Below are positions 23,001-36,400 of a stretch of 64,000 nt of DNA, one piece after another. The position numbers and the translations under genes are program-made. The stretch comes from Aporrectodea caliginosa (taxonomy: Eukaryota > Annelida > Clitellata > Crassiclitellata > Lumbricidae). The notes under the pieces were generated by a model. That model did not search any database, had not been told where the DNA came from, and worked only from the letters and a program-made list of their open reading frames with translations. The number at the start of each line of letters is the position of its first letter. Position 1 is the first letter of the stretch. The stretch is from contig JACEVL010001855.1 in the NCBI GenBank assembly GCA_020284085.1, positions 62,001-126,000 on the forward strand, given 5' to 3'.

Positions 23001-26000
23001 CAGTGCAGGTTAATTAGATGTTTATTGGAAATGTGTAGTTCCCTGCCATTGTGAACCGGTACACAATTTCTTTTTTTGTAGCAGCTTCTGATGTATGTAC
23101 TGTAAACCTTCTTATCATTATAGAAAATCAACAAATTAAATGCAATGTTAACTGCTGAAAGTCCTCAGTGCTGCACCAAACATGCATCAGAAAGACCCCA
23201 TTGTTTTTCAATGTTTAATCAGATCAAATCCATTTAGCCAGATATTTAGTTAATTTCAGTACAGGCTGAAATGCAGAGGGTCAAGGGAAAAAGTGTATAT
23301 GGCATTTGATGTGTTGGTGAGACATGGGACAGTCTGTAATTTTGCTAAATTTATCTATCAAATCAACAATTTATAAGACTTATTCATATTGCAAAGCCAT
23401 TCTATTCATAGCTGCTCAATCAATCTCTCAATCAGCAATTGAGTCAATCAACCAATTAATAGGTCAGTTAGTTTTTACAAACATATAGGCATCGGATAAG
23501 TCCTTGTTTGTCATTCTGTTGCAGGGGTCACTTATCGCCAATCTTATTCTTGGAGTAATTATTCTGAAACGCAGGTCTGTTTTGGCAGTTTTACCCAGAT
23601 GCAGTTAAAAAAATTCACTTGATTGTCATAGAAATTATGTATAAGGGGGCTGTCCATAATTGACATCATGTCCAGATGGGCAGGGGTTAGACTTGTGTGA
23701 TGCTATGTGATTATGCAGCAGTGAGCTGTCTAGAGCTTAATGCTTAAACTGTGGCAAGAGGGACAGGGTCAGTTTTGTGCCAAAATAGTGTGATGTCATT
23801 TATAAACGGCCCCTAAGTATTCTGAAGTTAATTAAAAAATTTAGTGCAACTAACTAATTTTTTAAATGTAGTTACACTTTAAATGTAATGCATATGCTTT
23901 AAATTCTGTCTGAGTTGTATTATGCTGATCCCAGCATGCAGTCATTGAGATCTGTATCATTTTACTCTAGTAATTAGCCTTTGTTAGATGTTATATATTT
24001 ATATAAAATATACATGTGTATTTTTAATATGCATGTTTTCAGTGAAAATGGTCAGTTTATTTCAATATGGAAGCTGTGTTTTCTGCTCAGGTACAAGATC
24101 TCCAAGTATATATCAGTTCTGATGATAACGATTGGAATAGCAACAGCAACAATTGCTTCTGCGGGTGATGTGGTAATTGGACCTTGCTTGCTTTTATAAC
24201 AGCTGATTGAACCTCACAAATTATTTCTCTTGAGAGTTCCCGATTTTAATTTTGGCTGATTCGATGGCAGTTTGGCTAGTTGTGTGGCATGTTTGCTGTT
24301 GTGAATGCAGTCGACTTTTCCAACTGTTTCAACATGATTTTGTTAATTTTGACTGTATGTTGTGAGCTGACAAGGCATGTAATGGGCATAGCAAAGTTGC
24401 ATAGTAGTTGAAGGACTTATTTTCCACTTCTGAACAGCCTGAAATCGCAAAACCATTCCTATGTGGGCTAATGCTCGTGGAGATGTGCAGTATCGTACAC
24501 TTGGAAACCCGTTGCCACAGAAAGATAGCAATTCAAAACAAGTTAACCTGCTGCTGTTCTGGAGAAATTTCTCCATTTCCATTCAACAGATGAGCTCTCA
24601 AAGGCGTATCTCTTTCTCCTCGTCCGAAAGTAATTAGTTAACAGATATGAACAAGATAAGTGACTTAGGTTAGAGATTGTTGTTTCATGCATGTATTCTG
24701 CTTAGACATTGGGAAAGTTTGTGTGTAGATAAAATTATTACAACAAATGGTTATGTTTCTAGAAGAGTGCCACAAGAGATGCTACATCTGGAGAGGTCGA
24801 TCATGATGCTGTATTTTATGACTACATGCATTGGTTGTTTGGTAAGTGGAGAAACATAGTACGTATGTTTGCTGATGTTTGTTGTAATTTTTAGCATGTT
24901 AGTGTAGGTTGTATAGGTTGCCCGAGTTGGAGTGGTTGGCTAGAGGCTCGAACGAATGGCCAGCTACCGGTAGGGGTGGCTTGACTGAGTGAAATCAGTT
25001 GGCAGTAGAGGATGTGTTCTCAAGTCACCATGCAGTGTACATCAAGATAACGGACCATCTTGTATTATTTATATATCATCACTCGTCTTATTTAAGATGT
25101 GTAACAATCATGTTTGAGATCAGCGTTTAAATGCAGACAAGCAGGGCCGGCCCTAGCCCAAATGGCACCCTAGGCAAAGCATACATTTGGCACCCTCTGA
25201 TTCCCACTCCACGGTCCACTTCACGTCACAACCCAACGATGAACCAGCCAGAACATTACACCCCTATGCTCAACTGTTTATTACCTTTTTGTATCAGTAT
25301 ACTCAACCTTGGATAATCTGAATTTTGAGGAATGGTAAAAAGCAAAAACAGTTCGAATTACCGAAAAATTCGAATTACCGAAACAAGAAAAAAAATGCAT
25401 AAAAAATTATTATTTTGTTGAAGTAATTATAAATCTTTTTCTGTAGTGTTTCTCCATCAGGTTTCGGCGTATCAAAACACAATAAAGTTGAAAGCAATTT
25501 AAGCAAATAGGCCTACCTGCAATGTTAGTAGGCTATATTACAGACGAATTACCAGCAGATGACTGGGTGGACTGGTTGCTAACACTAACAGCTTAGGTAG
25601 GCTAGTTTCAATTTTGTTGAAATAGTTGGAAAGCCATCCTTTTTTTCTTTTTGATACTAACTTCTGTTTCTTGTTTTTTCTTCTTACAGTTTTGAGTACC
25701 CAATTACTTCTGCCGCTTCATAGGGCTTTATATAATTTTTTAAATTAAAATTTCAATTTTATAAGATCGAAACAATAAATTGATTTATATATCGGCCTAT
25801 TTAAGAAAATTGTTATTAAAATGCAATTGCACATTTTTTTACTTAACTAATTTATACAACTGCAATGTCTGCTCGGCAGTCAACAAATAAAGATTGGCCT
25901 ACATAGATTAAATATTTCTTCAATTCTTGGCATTTTCAGCTGAAATACGTCAGCATCACTGCATCAGATTTACGCACGGTCAGGACTAATATTAGGCCTA

Positions 26001-28797
26001 CAGACAGAGACTACTGTACAGAGTACAGAATGGCGTGAAATAATTAAATTTTAATGGCTAAAATGAAATTTGTGCGGTTTTGAAATTGTATTAAGTACTT
26101 ACTTGAACAGGTGCAATGGAATCAATAATTATTATTTTAAATTTGTTGAAAGTTTTGAATTCAAATGAAAATAATCATTGTAATTGAAAAAAATGGCTAA
26201 AAAAGTTAAAAATATAAAACTGTTAAAAGATTTTTGTGAAAATGGCGCCCCCTAGATCTTGGCGCCCCAGGCAACTGCCTGCTTTGCCTGTGCCTAAGGC
26301 CGGCCCTGCAGACAAGTTATGTGTCACAGTTAATAAGTCCATGTTTGACAAGATATTTTCTTCAGTTACTCACTTACACAACTAACTCTACTACATTCAG
26401 CTGTTTGCCTGAATACAATAATTCTTGTAAGTACAGTTAAAGAACCTTGCTTTTGTATTTCTTCTTAATAACTGTTTAATATCAACTCAGCAACTCATTA
26501 ATTGTCATTTGTGTGCTTTCAGGTTTGGCATTGTTAACATTTGCACTTTTCCTGTCTGCCCGAATGGGTATTTATCAGGAAACTGTCTACACCAAACATG
26601 GCAAGCATCCTGCTGAGGCGCTCTTCTACAATGTAAGGAAGTCTCTAGGACGTCTCCAGATCTCTTGATCTCACTTTCGTTTCTGTCTACTATTGTTATG
26701 GTTAAAAACCTGAACTGTTTGTAGATGTACTTGTATGCAGATGTTTATTTTTACTGATATACCTTAAATATGTCCCTTTAATATGTCACTTGCCTAATTT
26801 CAGCCTATCTACCATACTCAAATTTTTCAGCTGCTATCTGCGGTTTGACTGTGGAATACATTTTTAGCTTAACTTGCACCTTGTTTAGGTCTTTCAGATA
26901 TGCCCAAATACAGTGATTGCGATGTTTAGAAAAGGAGTTACCCCGGAAGGCTCCGTAACGTTTTTTAAATGCATGCTTATAGATAAGTCGGCTGCCAGTT
27001 TCTCTGTTCAAAAAGCATTGCTTTTGGCAAAACCATTGGCAGAGTTTGCTTAAATATCTTTACGTGTTGTTCATTCAGTCTGTCTTATTCTGTGCTTCTG
27101 CGGTTAGTCCTTGAGTTCTACAATTTGTTGCAGTTTTGATGATGTTCCAGCATCTAATATTGCCAGCCTAGCTAGATTCACTTTTGTAAGGTAGTTAAAA
27201 ACTGCAAAAATGCCAAGATACAGTACATACAATACAAAATACAATACAATACATGCATGCTACGTATGTTTGCTGTTGTAATTTTTAGCATGCTTTGCCT
27301 CTGCCAGTTTTTCTGCTGCTCTACAAGGACTTTTACCGGCACATTTTGCTGTTCAATCAGTCAGGTTAGCATTGATGTAACTGATAATTATGATTGTGCC
27401 TACCTGCATTTAGTACACACCAAAATCTAGTTTATGTACACACCAGATGCTAATGATTACCACGTGACATTAAGTCCATATCAGTGACTGCACTTAGCTA
27501 TTACCGTGAGTCATTGAGTCTTCTGCAATGTAAACTTGTGAGAGGCTCTTGTAGTGGTATTGTTCAAAGCTTTTGTCAAAAATGTTTGTTGTAGGCCTAT
27601 AACCCGATAAAGGCTGTGAGCTCATCATCACACCAAAAGGGGTTTAAGTTTACAATAAATTCATTTTAATTAGTGTAGGGTTATTTTAAGAAAACTTAAG
27701 TTTAGCTTAAACTTAGAAGCCGATATTGTTACTGTTAAAAGAAAGGTTGATATGTGCTCATGTACACAGTTATCATTCGTACAATATTTTTGATTTCATC
27801 TGCAATGTTTCTTTTTACAGAGCTTATGGAAGTACCACTACTGATGATTCCAGTGCCAAAAATGTGGCTTTATCTATTAGGCAACGTCGCTACACAGTAT
27901 CCTTTCCAAACCACTTTCTAATTATATTTGAATTTAGTTCTATCATACAGAAAATTTGAAAATCTTAATATATCAATTGCAACTGAACAAAAACTTTCAA
28001 TTAATGATCTTTTTCACTGTTGATTATTATACAGCCAGGTACCATTTGTAGATTACATGATGGAAGGAAGTATATAAATGTGGTATATGAATGTAGGAGA
28101 CTAGGAGAATAATTATGTAGCACCTTATAAACTCCACTGAAGGGCCATTTGTCTAGTGCCAAACGCTTTATCTTTTCATACAGATTGAAAGTTTAGTTTA
28201 TTTCAGAATTGAGTTTTGTTGAGTATGCTGACCAGTGAAAATTTGTGCCTGGCAGTGAACACCATTCAGAAATGGAATTGTAATATTACTGAGAATGCAT
28301 AGTAAATTCTAGTTTTATGATTGAAAAATGGGTAAAATTTTTAAATATAATTATTGTTTTGCTATTCATTTGTCATTTTTGAAAGAAAAAACACATTTGA
28401 TTTTAATTCAGATTGGTAAATGAGATTGTGACCAATGCTACTACATGTGGTAGTTCAAATTACTGTGAATAGGGTTACACTGATACAGATTTTAAGTAGA
28501 CTTTTAAGTTGTGGTCTTAAAAAGATGTATTTTCCTTTACAAAATTTCTTCAGGTATGTGTGCATTAAGGGTGTCTTTATCCTTACAAGTGAATGCCCTT
28601 CACTGATTGTTACACTTGTTGTGACACTTCGAAAGTTTGTCTCATTGCTCTTTTCCATCGTTTATTTCCAGAATGCTTTCACTGTTTACCACTGGATTGG
28701 CACTGCACTTGTTTTTGGCGGAACCTTTTTGTTTACAGATATCTTTACAACGCTGGCAAATGCTGTTATAAAAGATCGAACAAAGAAACGTGATTAG
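20022..28797 (+). CDS. SLC35B4: SLC35B4-type UDP-xylose/UDP-GlcNAc transporter
   Basis: Nucleotide-sugar antiporter of the Golgi/ER membrane; the vertebrate orthologue carries UDP-xylose and UDP-GlcNAc. Exons: 20022-20098, 20865-20978, 22483-22585, 23525-23574, 24091-24172, 24763-24841, 26523-26632, 27289-27364, 27821-27896, 28554-28797. They sum to 1011 bases (336 aa); human is 331. Start MHPILPISLVFIGCCSNVVF matches the conserved N-terminus. Other conserved blocks are NNYALNFNISVPLHMIFRAG, SARMGIYQETVYTKHGKHPA, EALFYN, HALPLPVF and TLVVTLRKFVSLLFSIVYFQ. The predicted polytopic hydrophobic profile fits ten membrane segments. It ends KKRD, a dilysine KKxx-type signal. All junctions keep frame with GT-AG sites. 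It converges with LSM8 and diverges from FBH1. Confidence 0.96.
20380..20455. repeat. Two-copy tandem repeat in SLC35B4 intron 1
   Basis: A unit of about 35 bases (CTTTGATCTCAAACATCC, then CTGGGTACA) occurs twice in direct orientation. Confidence 0.8.
20979..22482. other. SLC35B4 intron 2 with dispersed repeats
   Basis: From 21225 to 21460 lies the reverse of a repeat also present at 9355-9440 and in reverse at 32090-32210; shared blocks include CATCATCGCTCC-like and GAACATGATGCCATC-like stretches. At 22070-22130 there is an antisense SINE/LINE tail (GGAGCGCTCCTGAC-like read in reverse). No separate gene was recognised. Confidence 0.5.
22586..24762. other. SLC35B4 introns 3-5 without other genes
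   Basis: Apart from exons 23525-23574 and 24091-24172, this AT-rich stretch shows no coding, RNA or clear transposon signature. Confidence 0.45.
25142..26308. mobile_element. Non-autonomous hAT-type element in SLC35B4 intron 6
   Basis: Flanked by perfect 8-bp direct repeats CAGACAAG (25134-25141 and 26309-26316), the hAT target-duplication length. The termini are inverted: CAGGGCCGGCCCTAG on the left against CAGGGCCGGCCTTAG on the right strand, followed by related GGCAAAGCA blocks. At 1167 bases with no transposase frame, it must depend on an enzyme elsewhere. Confidence 0.92.
26633..28553. other. SLC35B4 introns 7-9 without other genes
   Basis: Between exons 26523-26632, 27289-27364, 27821-27896 and 28554-28797 I see only AT-rich intron sequence and a short ATACAATACA run near 27225-27255. 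Confidence 0.5.
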
Positions 28798-28833
28798 GAG
28801 AATTCAATTTTCTAGTGAAAGGAACATGTAGAC

Positions 28834-28839
28834 AATAAA
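28834..28839 (+). promoter_or_regulatory. SLC35B4: SLC35B4 polyadenylation signal
   Basis: AATAAA 37 bases after the stop codon, followed within about 20-30 bases by a T/CT-rich stretch. It would give a very short 3' UTR. Confidence 0.7.
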
Positions 28840-31800
28840 ATGAAAACCATTTACTGTCTGCTCTCCTTCGACCTTCGGTAATCCCATTCTATAGGGTGAT
28901 GTTTTGAAGTGCACCTTATAAACCTTTTAAATGAATTATTTTGCTGTTGAATGAAACATTGGCCACATGTTGTATCGTGCATTCATATGGAAGAAAACTG
29001 AGGTAGTTCAAACAAATTTGTGCAAAAATTACCGTTTTTGACCCTCCTACCCCTTGTCTGCATTTGGCATAACTCTCTCCACTTCCCTCTGTGGCAGAGT
29101 ATTACGGCCTAGTTTTTCCTGCTGATTGGGCATGGTTTACTACATTACGGGGTGTGGTACTTTGATACTGGCATGACGAACAAAGGACTACATATTATCA
29201 TGATGTAACGGTACCTGTCGATTGGTATCTAGTCCAAGGATTCAGTGGATGAGAGAACCAGTCTCTCCAAATAATTGGTAGTCTGTGACGCATGTACAAG
29301 ACAAGGTAAAAGTGGAAGATTGTTCCAGCAGTCTGCTAATGACGATTGAATGCAGTAAAAACTGTCCACCATAATAATAATTCAATGTACCAAAGTTGGA
29401 TGCAGATGTCTGCACGGGACGTAACCTTCTCCCATTGTTGACATTGGATGACCCGTCATCCTCCTATGCAGATTTTCCTACTTGGAATATATTGTTTTAT
29501 TGGCTAGTTCGGATCAGCCGACTTCTACTAGGAACACAAGGTCAAAGGTATAAGCTGTGTCTTGTTATTAATGACGTCTCATGTTCTGCACTTTCAATGC
29601 TAATATTTAAGAACATTGTTAGGATTCTGTGTAAGTACTAACTAATTAATGTGTGAATTTCCTTGGTTCTTTTGTTGTATTTAAGTCAAGACATTTCTAC
29701 TTTTGTTATGGTAGATCCAGGTCTTATTAATCATAGATCTGTCTCTACTGAACTTTGTCAGGGACATCACTTTTAATCGTGAACTGCTTTACAGTTTGTT
29801 TCTGCAGGGGTGATCACTATTTCATTTTAGCCTAGTTCTGTTCTTGTGAAGTCAATTATTATTTCAGCATTTAGTACTAAAACCTCTTCCAGGGACTTAA
29901 TAGTCAGAAGAATAGTATATTATTTAATCTACATATACAGTATAAGCAAGTGTAACATGTATTGTGTGTGTGAGAAAGTTACCAAATCTGGTGTTTCTAG
30001 ACTAAAATATGCCCAAGTAGTTTTGTTGACGTTAATGTAATGCAAATCTCTTAAATTTCTCAGTGCCACACAAAGCCACATTAGGTAGACCAGCTTATTC
30101 ACTGGTGCTATATCAAATCACGTCCACTCTAGCCAGGTTCTTTAGTCCATTTCGGTACCAGGTCAGAATCCGAGGAGGTCAAGCAGGTCCTACGCTGGAA
30201 ATCGATGATGGTGGCCATGGGGTGGTGCAGGAGTAGAATCAGGATAGGATAGCTTGAAGGCTTTGGTTTCAGTCGCAAGTGGAAAGCTGCAGGAAAGAGG
30301 GCAAGCAGAAGAGTGGTAAGATTGACAGACGAGAGGAGCATGAGCAAACTGGCAGAGATCTTTTGGGAGTTTACCAGTTATATCATTGCATGCAGCCATA
30401 GGTAGGTTGATTAGGAAACATCGCCTGGAGATGACAAAATATTACATGTATTTGCTGATCTGCAAGATCTTCATAACTGCTATCTTCTTTCCTGTTGTTG
30501 AGGAGACAAATGTGACAAGTTTTATCTCAATCTGTTCACAAACACCTATCGAACTAGAAGTTCAAAAATGTCCATCTAAAAACTACTTTTCTGAGAAAAA
30601 TACATGTAGATTGAGCCAATGCTCCAAAAGTTATGCATATATGTAGTTATGTACAGCTAAAAATGTGTACATGTTATTTACCAAGCTCTTCTATAAAGGG
30701 TTGTAAACTTTCTTCAGTTACAAATCACAACTTGTGATGCAGCTACTGAAATGTTGCATAATCATCAAGATCAGGAACAAAAGCAGCATATTTGTTCATC
30801 CAATAGTCATTTACTAGAGGTCCAAAAGCTTTAGTTAGTATTCAATTTAATCTCCTAATCAAATAAACTAATGCTTCTCTCAACTACTCGAATGCTTAAA
30901 CAAATCTTCATGAAATTTACCACTTGCCAGAATTTTACTTGTTTTTGTACTTTGGACGCTGATGCCACGTTCCTGTATCTGATTTCACAACTGTTAGAAC
31001 GATTTGAGGGATTGAAAACAATGGCAAGTGGAGAACTATAATCACTGTAGTCTGCAGAAAATTATAAAGCTCACCAATTAGATCACTGCATGCAACCCTA
31101 GGTAAACACAGGTTGATTATGGTCCAGAGATGATATAGATTTGGAAATGTCGCACGGATATGACAAAACAGATTCTGCTCATCTGCAATGTCTTCGTAAC
31201 TGCTGTCATCATCAGCACAGAAGTACTTAACACATTTCAGATCAACAGTGGTTTTCAGTCCAAAAGAGACAAGTTTTTTTGGTGCTATCATAATATTATA
31301 GTGTAAACATTATATACAATGTGCTGTAATCTAAATTTGTGAGGTTACTGCAACCTTTTACAGTTCTGAAGACTGGTTTAGTACCTACAGGCATCACCAA
31401 AACATCTGGATGCAAATGGATAAGAAAAATATAACATTGCATCTTGTCCTGGGATGTAGCAATATAATTCCCTTCTGTGTAGAAGATTCATCTAATTCTT
31501 TATTTCATGCTACAGTTACACACAGCGTTTATTTTACAGTGCAGAACATTTAACACGAAATGCCAGGGACTAGCATGAACACTGTTAACCAAATTTCATC
31601 TTAACCATTGAAAAATTTGAAATATAAGCAGATACTGTAGTGTAGGCTTATACACAACAATAACAGAGTATAGGATGCATGCTGATATACATTCATTTAA
31701 ACAAACTGTATAAGACTACAATATTCATTTAATTCTTTCCTATAATTATAGTAATTAATTTAAAGGAACAGAGAATTGTCAAAAAGTTAAAGCTGTCACA

Positions 31801-33498
31801 TGTACTTTAAAAATCAAGTAAAAAGTTTAAATCTAATGCTGACAACATTGCCATGCTTCGAAAGTGAAGTCACAACAGACTGTATGATTATTTTGGAGTC
31901 CAGATTTGTCTGGTATCAGGCACAACTGGCGTCAAAATAACTACAGCAGCCTATGTAGCATGTAATGTACATGTAACACTTTTAAGGACCTAACAATTAT
32001 ATAGTTGATCAAGAAGTGAACAGTGGTCAGATAAATAGAAGAGTCACCACTGGTAAACTCTTGCAGACACACAGAGCCTATGGATTTCCATCCAGAGCAG
32101 ATAGTAGACAACAATTATTTGGAGTTCTCTGACCATGTAGCATTGAGAGAAAAGGAGCGATGACAGGTGAGGTTCGCAACAAATGAATGCCAACACCAAG
32201 CATTCCCTTGCGCTGTGTCCGGGCATCCCTCTGCCACCGGGTCTGTGAAGGACGAAATTCTTTGCAATGACAACTGGTCGTAGAGTGTCATTGAAATACA
32301 AGGGTGACCAGTGCCAATCCAAGGACTATCTTGGTCTTACATACATACAAGCAATCCCTTGCAGATGGTAGCAGATGCTGCATCTGGGCATTTCTGTGCC
32401 AATGGGTCTGTGGGGGACAACGTTCTTCGAAGCCATCCATTGATCACAGTGCATCACCATAGTAGAACAGTCGGCACCAATCCATGGACTCTTAGCCTTT
32501 ATTTTCTTGGTAATAACCTGAAACTCTTACAGCGGACGAGTCCATGTTGGTGTGCAAACTTTCGAACACTGTCCATACCACTGAGACACACCAATGAAAT
32601 GGAGAAAATCTCCAAGAATGCACACTACCAGTAGGTCACATTAGAAGTCTGAACAAAAACAATATCAAGCATAATCCACTTGCGACCAACAGATTGATCA
32701 AAAATGACCAGCTAGAAAAATATGCGGCCATCTTAGCAATGCCATGTGCAGTGCACACATAATCTATCTACTATTCTGTTCTACACTAAATAACGTATTT
32801 TTTACAGAAGCAAAGGTCATCATTGATGCTGCGAGCTAGCACGGTTGTAAATGGCATAGGCCAAAAATGTCAAGGCACTGTAAGGAAAACCCATCAGAAC
32901 ACAGGCCTGAGAGTGCAACTCAAAACAAATGACGGTTACACGTTGGAGGAGTGAAAATAAATCAATATTTCGTGTTATTTTAGGTTTTGTTTTGCATTTT
33001 CCATAGACTGACATTTTTTCGTGTTAAGTGATATTTTTGTGTTAATTAGTTTTGTGATAAAGGAACTAATTTACATTACAAATCATTGTTGGAATGGACT
33101 AAGCATCTTCCATGTGAACCAATAATTTATGTTACATGTTTTCATCCACAAAAGTGTTTTCCACTGTACACATAATTTATGAAGGGCAATATACTTACAT
33201 AAATCTGTGATAGATAGATATTCAGTAAGTCAAACGCCTAACCATCTAAAGCATATCAATATGGTTTTGTAGTGAAGAAATGCATGCTTGATAAATTAGT
33301 TACAACAATTTGTGGTTTAACTGTCATTAGAAGAATAAAGAACCAGAAATTGAAACATCACAAAAGCTCTTGACAAGCCTCTTAAATCAAGCTAAAACTT
33401 GTAAAACCAGTTATAAGACAGTTATCCTTCAGGCATTAAGAAGGATCAAAATAAACAGTCACATATTTGACATGCTTGAAGTCACATGTAAAATGTCG
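28840..33498. other. Interval between convergent SLC35B4 and LSM8
   Basis: No complete gene was recognised in these 4.7 kb. Content: duplicated ORF remnants at 30190-30535 and 30935-31291 (minus strand), and a dispersed repeat at 32090-32310 with a second partial unit at 32340-32480. The remainder is AT-rich without features. Confidence 0.5.
30935..31291 (-). pseudogene. Unrecognised ORF with a degraded upstream copy
   Basis: An open frame of 118 codons reads ADDDSSYEDIADEQNLFCHI, then FPNLYHLWTIINLCLPRVAC. A diverged second copy is at about 30190-30535 (minus strand), with EDSSYEDLADQQ and AACNDITGKL in shifting frames. The FPNL ... LCLP spacing vaguely recalls hAT dimerisation domains, but I cannot identify it. 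The matching peptides in two copies suggest former coding sequence, probably transposon-derived. Confidence 0.45.
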
Positions 33499-36400
33499 CT
33501 AGTGGGTGATCGAATTTAACGGTTCCGCTCGAATGTTCTGGAAATCCGTAGATCTGTCAGAGTCTTCATCGATTTCACCAATCACAGCCCTGAAAAGTCA
33601 CACAGATATGCATCTATGCAAAAACAAGTCTGCTCATTCTAAAGGATTAAAGCATGCAAACCAATTCAGTCTTCAATACCATTTCACTTGTGCTTTTGCA
33701 TTCCATGTTAACCATTCAGTCATATAGTGCAAAGATATATCATATTAGCGCTCAACACATAATTTACCAGCAACCTAGAAATGATGAACTGATGGAGTGT
33801 AGTTATGACACACCCGCATAACTGAAGCATTTTATAGATGTGTTCTTAAGTCAGTTTTTGAACACCACACAGAGATCTCATAAATTAATTAAAAATCAAT
33901 TAAATTATTCAAGTGGCTGCAAAATGGATTTACTTTACTTTGGAAGTTACATAGTCTACACTTGCACATGGTAAGCCTTCTTCCTTGGATATGAAAACAA
34001 CTAGATAAAGTCATACAATTAAGATACCAATGGGTACTCTCCTAGATAAAGTCATTCAACGACGATGTCAGTGGTTACTCTCCTAGATAAAGTCATACAA
34101 CGAAGAAGCCAATAGTTTAGTCATAAGATAAGAATGTAAGTTAACTTGATCTCAAACAAGGCATTGCTTGCAAGATCTGAAACAAGGAAGCAGTGGAAGA
34201 TGAAGACTATCAGTACAGCATCTTGTGCCAAAGTGGTTAATTCACTGTTCAGCCAAACCCAAAAGGATTCGTTGCACAGTAGTAAGATGGTTGTTGCAAC
34301 GTATGTGCTTCATCCGAGACCTTTTCAACATAATAAATGAGCCATTACTCTATTTTATGTTATCACACAAGTACTGCTTATACAAAATCTAATTAGCACT
34401 GGTGACATTGATCAAACATTATGGCGAATACTTACACATTGTCTCCTCGGATGATGTATAAGCCCAGAATGACTTGTTCCACTCCCTGAGATGTGCTGTA
34501 AACCCTTTCATGGCTATCGTCTAGAATTAGATTTATTGTCTGGTCGAAACCTTTCAAGGTTCCCTGTTGCAGAAATTGACAACAAACCAACATCATCAGC
34601 AGAAACAGAAGGTCAGAGCAGTTTCATGTGTGCAAAGCATAAACTGTTGGAGTTGGCAGTACTTAATGGTTTTTGTGTGGCCAGTTAGGAAATTGCTCTG
34701 GGGAATTTCCACTATGTAGATACACATCATCATCATCATTGCAATCAGTTCCTGGTGCTAGCCATTTGGTGCAAACAATGGGTGTAAATAAATGAACTCC
34801 ATGTTTTTCAGCCAATGGAGATACAATTATGGATGAAAACAGTAAAATTATTACCTACTAAGCTTGCTCGAGCAAGTGTTCTATTTCACAGGTAGCACCA
34901 ACTTAGAACAAGTCCATTATGAAAATAACTAAAATGATTAATGATGGCAACAGCATAAAGGTCAGAAACAGTCTTGCAAAAAATTATTCTATTTAAAATC
35001 CTTGCTGATAGTTTTGTAAGTGAAATAAACTTAATTGTGTAATATTACTTATAGCAGCCTACTGTAATCATAATACATATATACATGTGTATGGATCATT
35101 TGCTGCAAAAACAATTTAGTTTCAAGTCTGACAGGATGAAAACCCTGTTTTAATTACTGAATGTACACACTTGACAATACACTTAAAACTGATACTCACC
35201 ACAATGATACGTCCATCAGCGGTAATTATAGACACAATACCTGAATAAGACAGTTAAGGAAAACAAAACCACAAGTGATGACTGCCAAAAACTCTGGCAT
35301 GAAGTTTATGCATACTGTGTTGATTCAACAGTTGAACACTTTAACCACGAGCTGCAATGGTTTCCCAGTCGCCTTAGTACACTCTCGTCATTAAAGTGTT
35401 AAGGGTAAGCTGTGTGACATATTTCAATGTTTGCACTTTACAACCTAATCTGTTAGATCAGACTATATGGCAGAACAAAACCAGGACCAAACAAATCAAG
35501 GCACAGGTTGTAAAGTCTCTCCTCTTCAGGTTTGGAAACCAGATTAATATCCCAGGGTAGGTCAAGACAATCAATCGTAGTATTCAGTAGATGTTTTCAA
35601 ATAGGACTCGTGAAATAAAGTTGCAATCATCTTTGGCGAGGAGCTGACACCCAAGTGGCCATAAAGCGAAGCTCATACCATATCTGAGAGCAAAGTGATA
35701 AGACGAAACAGCCTATGCAAAACATGCGTGTTTGACTGAATCACAGTGAAAAGGCGAAAGTCACCGTCATCGTCAAGCATTGCAGCACCTGGCACATCCT
35801 GACCAATTAGGCCCCTGTGTTCAATAAGCGCCTGTCTTCAGCAGTTGTATAGCCCCACCAGGCTGGCAAGGCATACATGAGCTGTGAGATGGTTATTTTA
35901 GCAAATTTGCAAATGGAAACAGGAGGGAACCATGGGGCCTTAGAACTCCGAGGGCATACATGGATGATGAGCATTTTGATAAAACAGCATCGACATGTGA
36001 GGACATTCTAAGATCCCGGCGGAATCAGGGTTAGGGTTTGTGTCGTCTTTAGAAAACATTGTACCTTCCGCGCAGCATGCCAAAAGATACCGTAAAGCGC
36101 CTGTAAACTTACGCACCACGATACTAAATGTTCGTCATTTAACGTAACATGCCTTAAGACATTTTCAAACTTCTTGGTCAGTGCTCAGCAATTGACTCTA
36201 AGACATATGCGATCTGCGCTTTTAACAAGTTTCAAAGGTCCTTCAGCAAGTGGTCTACTCCCTATAAAACGATGCATTATCATATACACTGTGTCCACGA
36301 CACAGTAGATCACTAGACTTTGTAATATCTTGGTCATTTGTAGTAATATAGGTACTAAATTTGGTACACATGAACTTCAGTCTTTTCTAACTATACCCTG

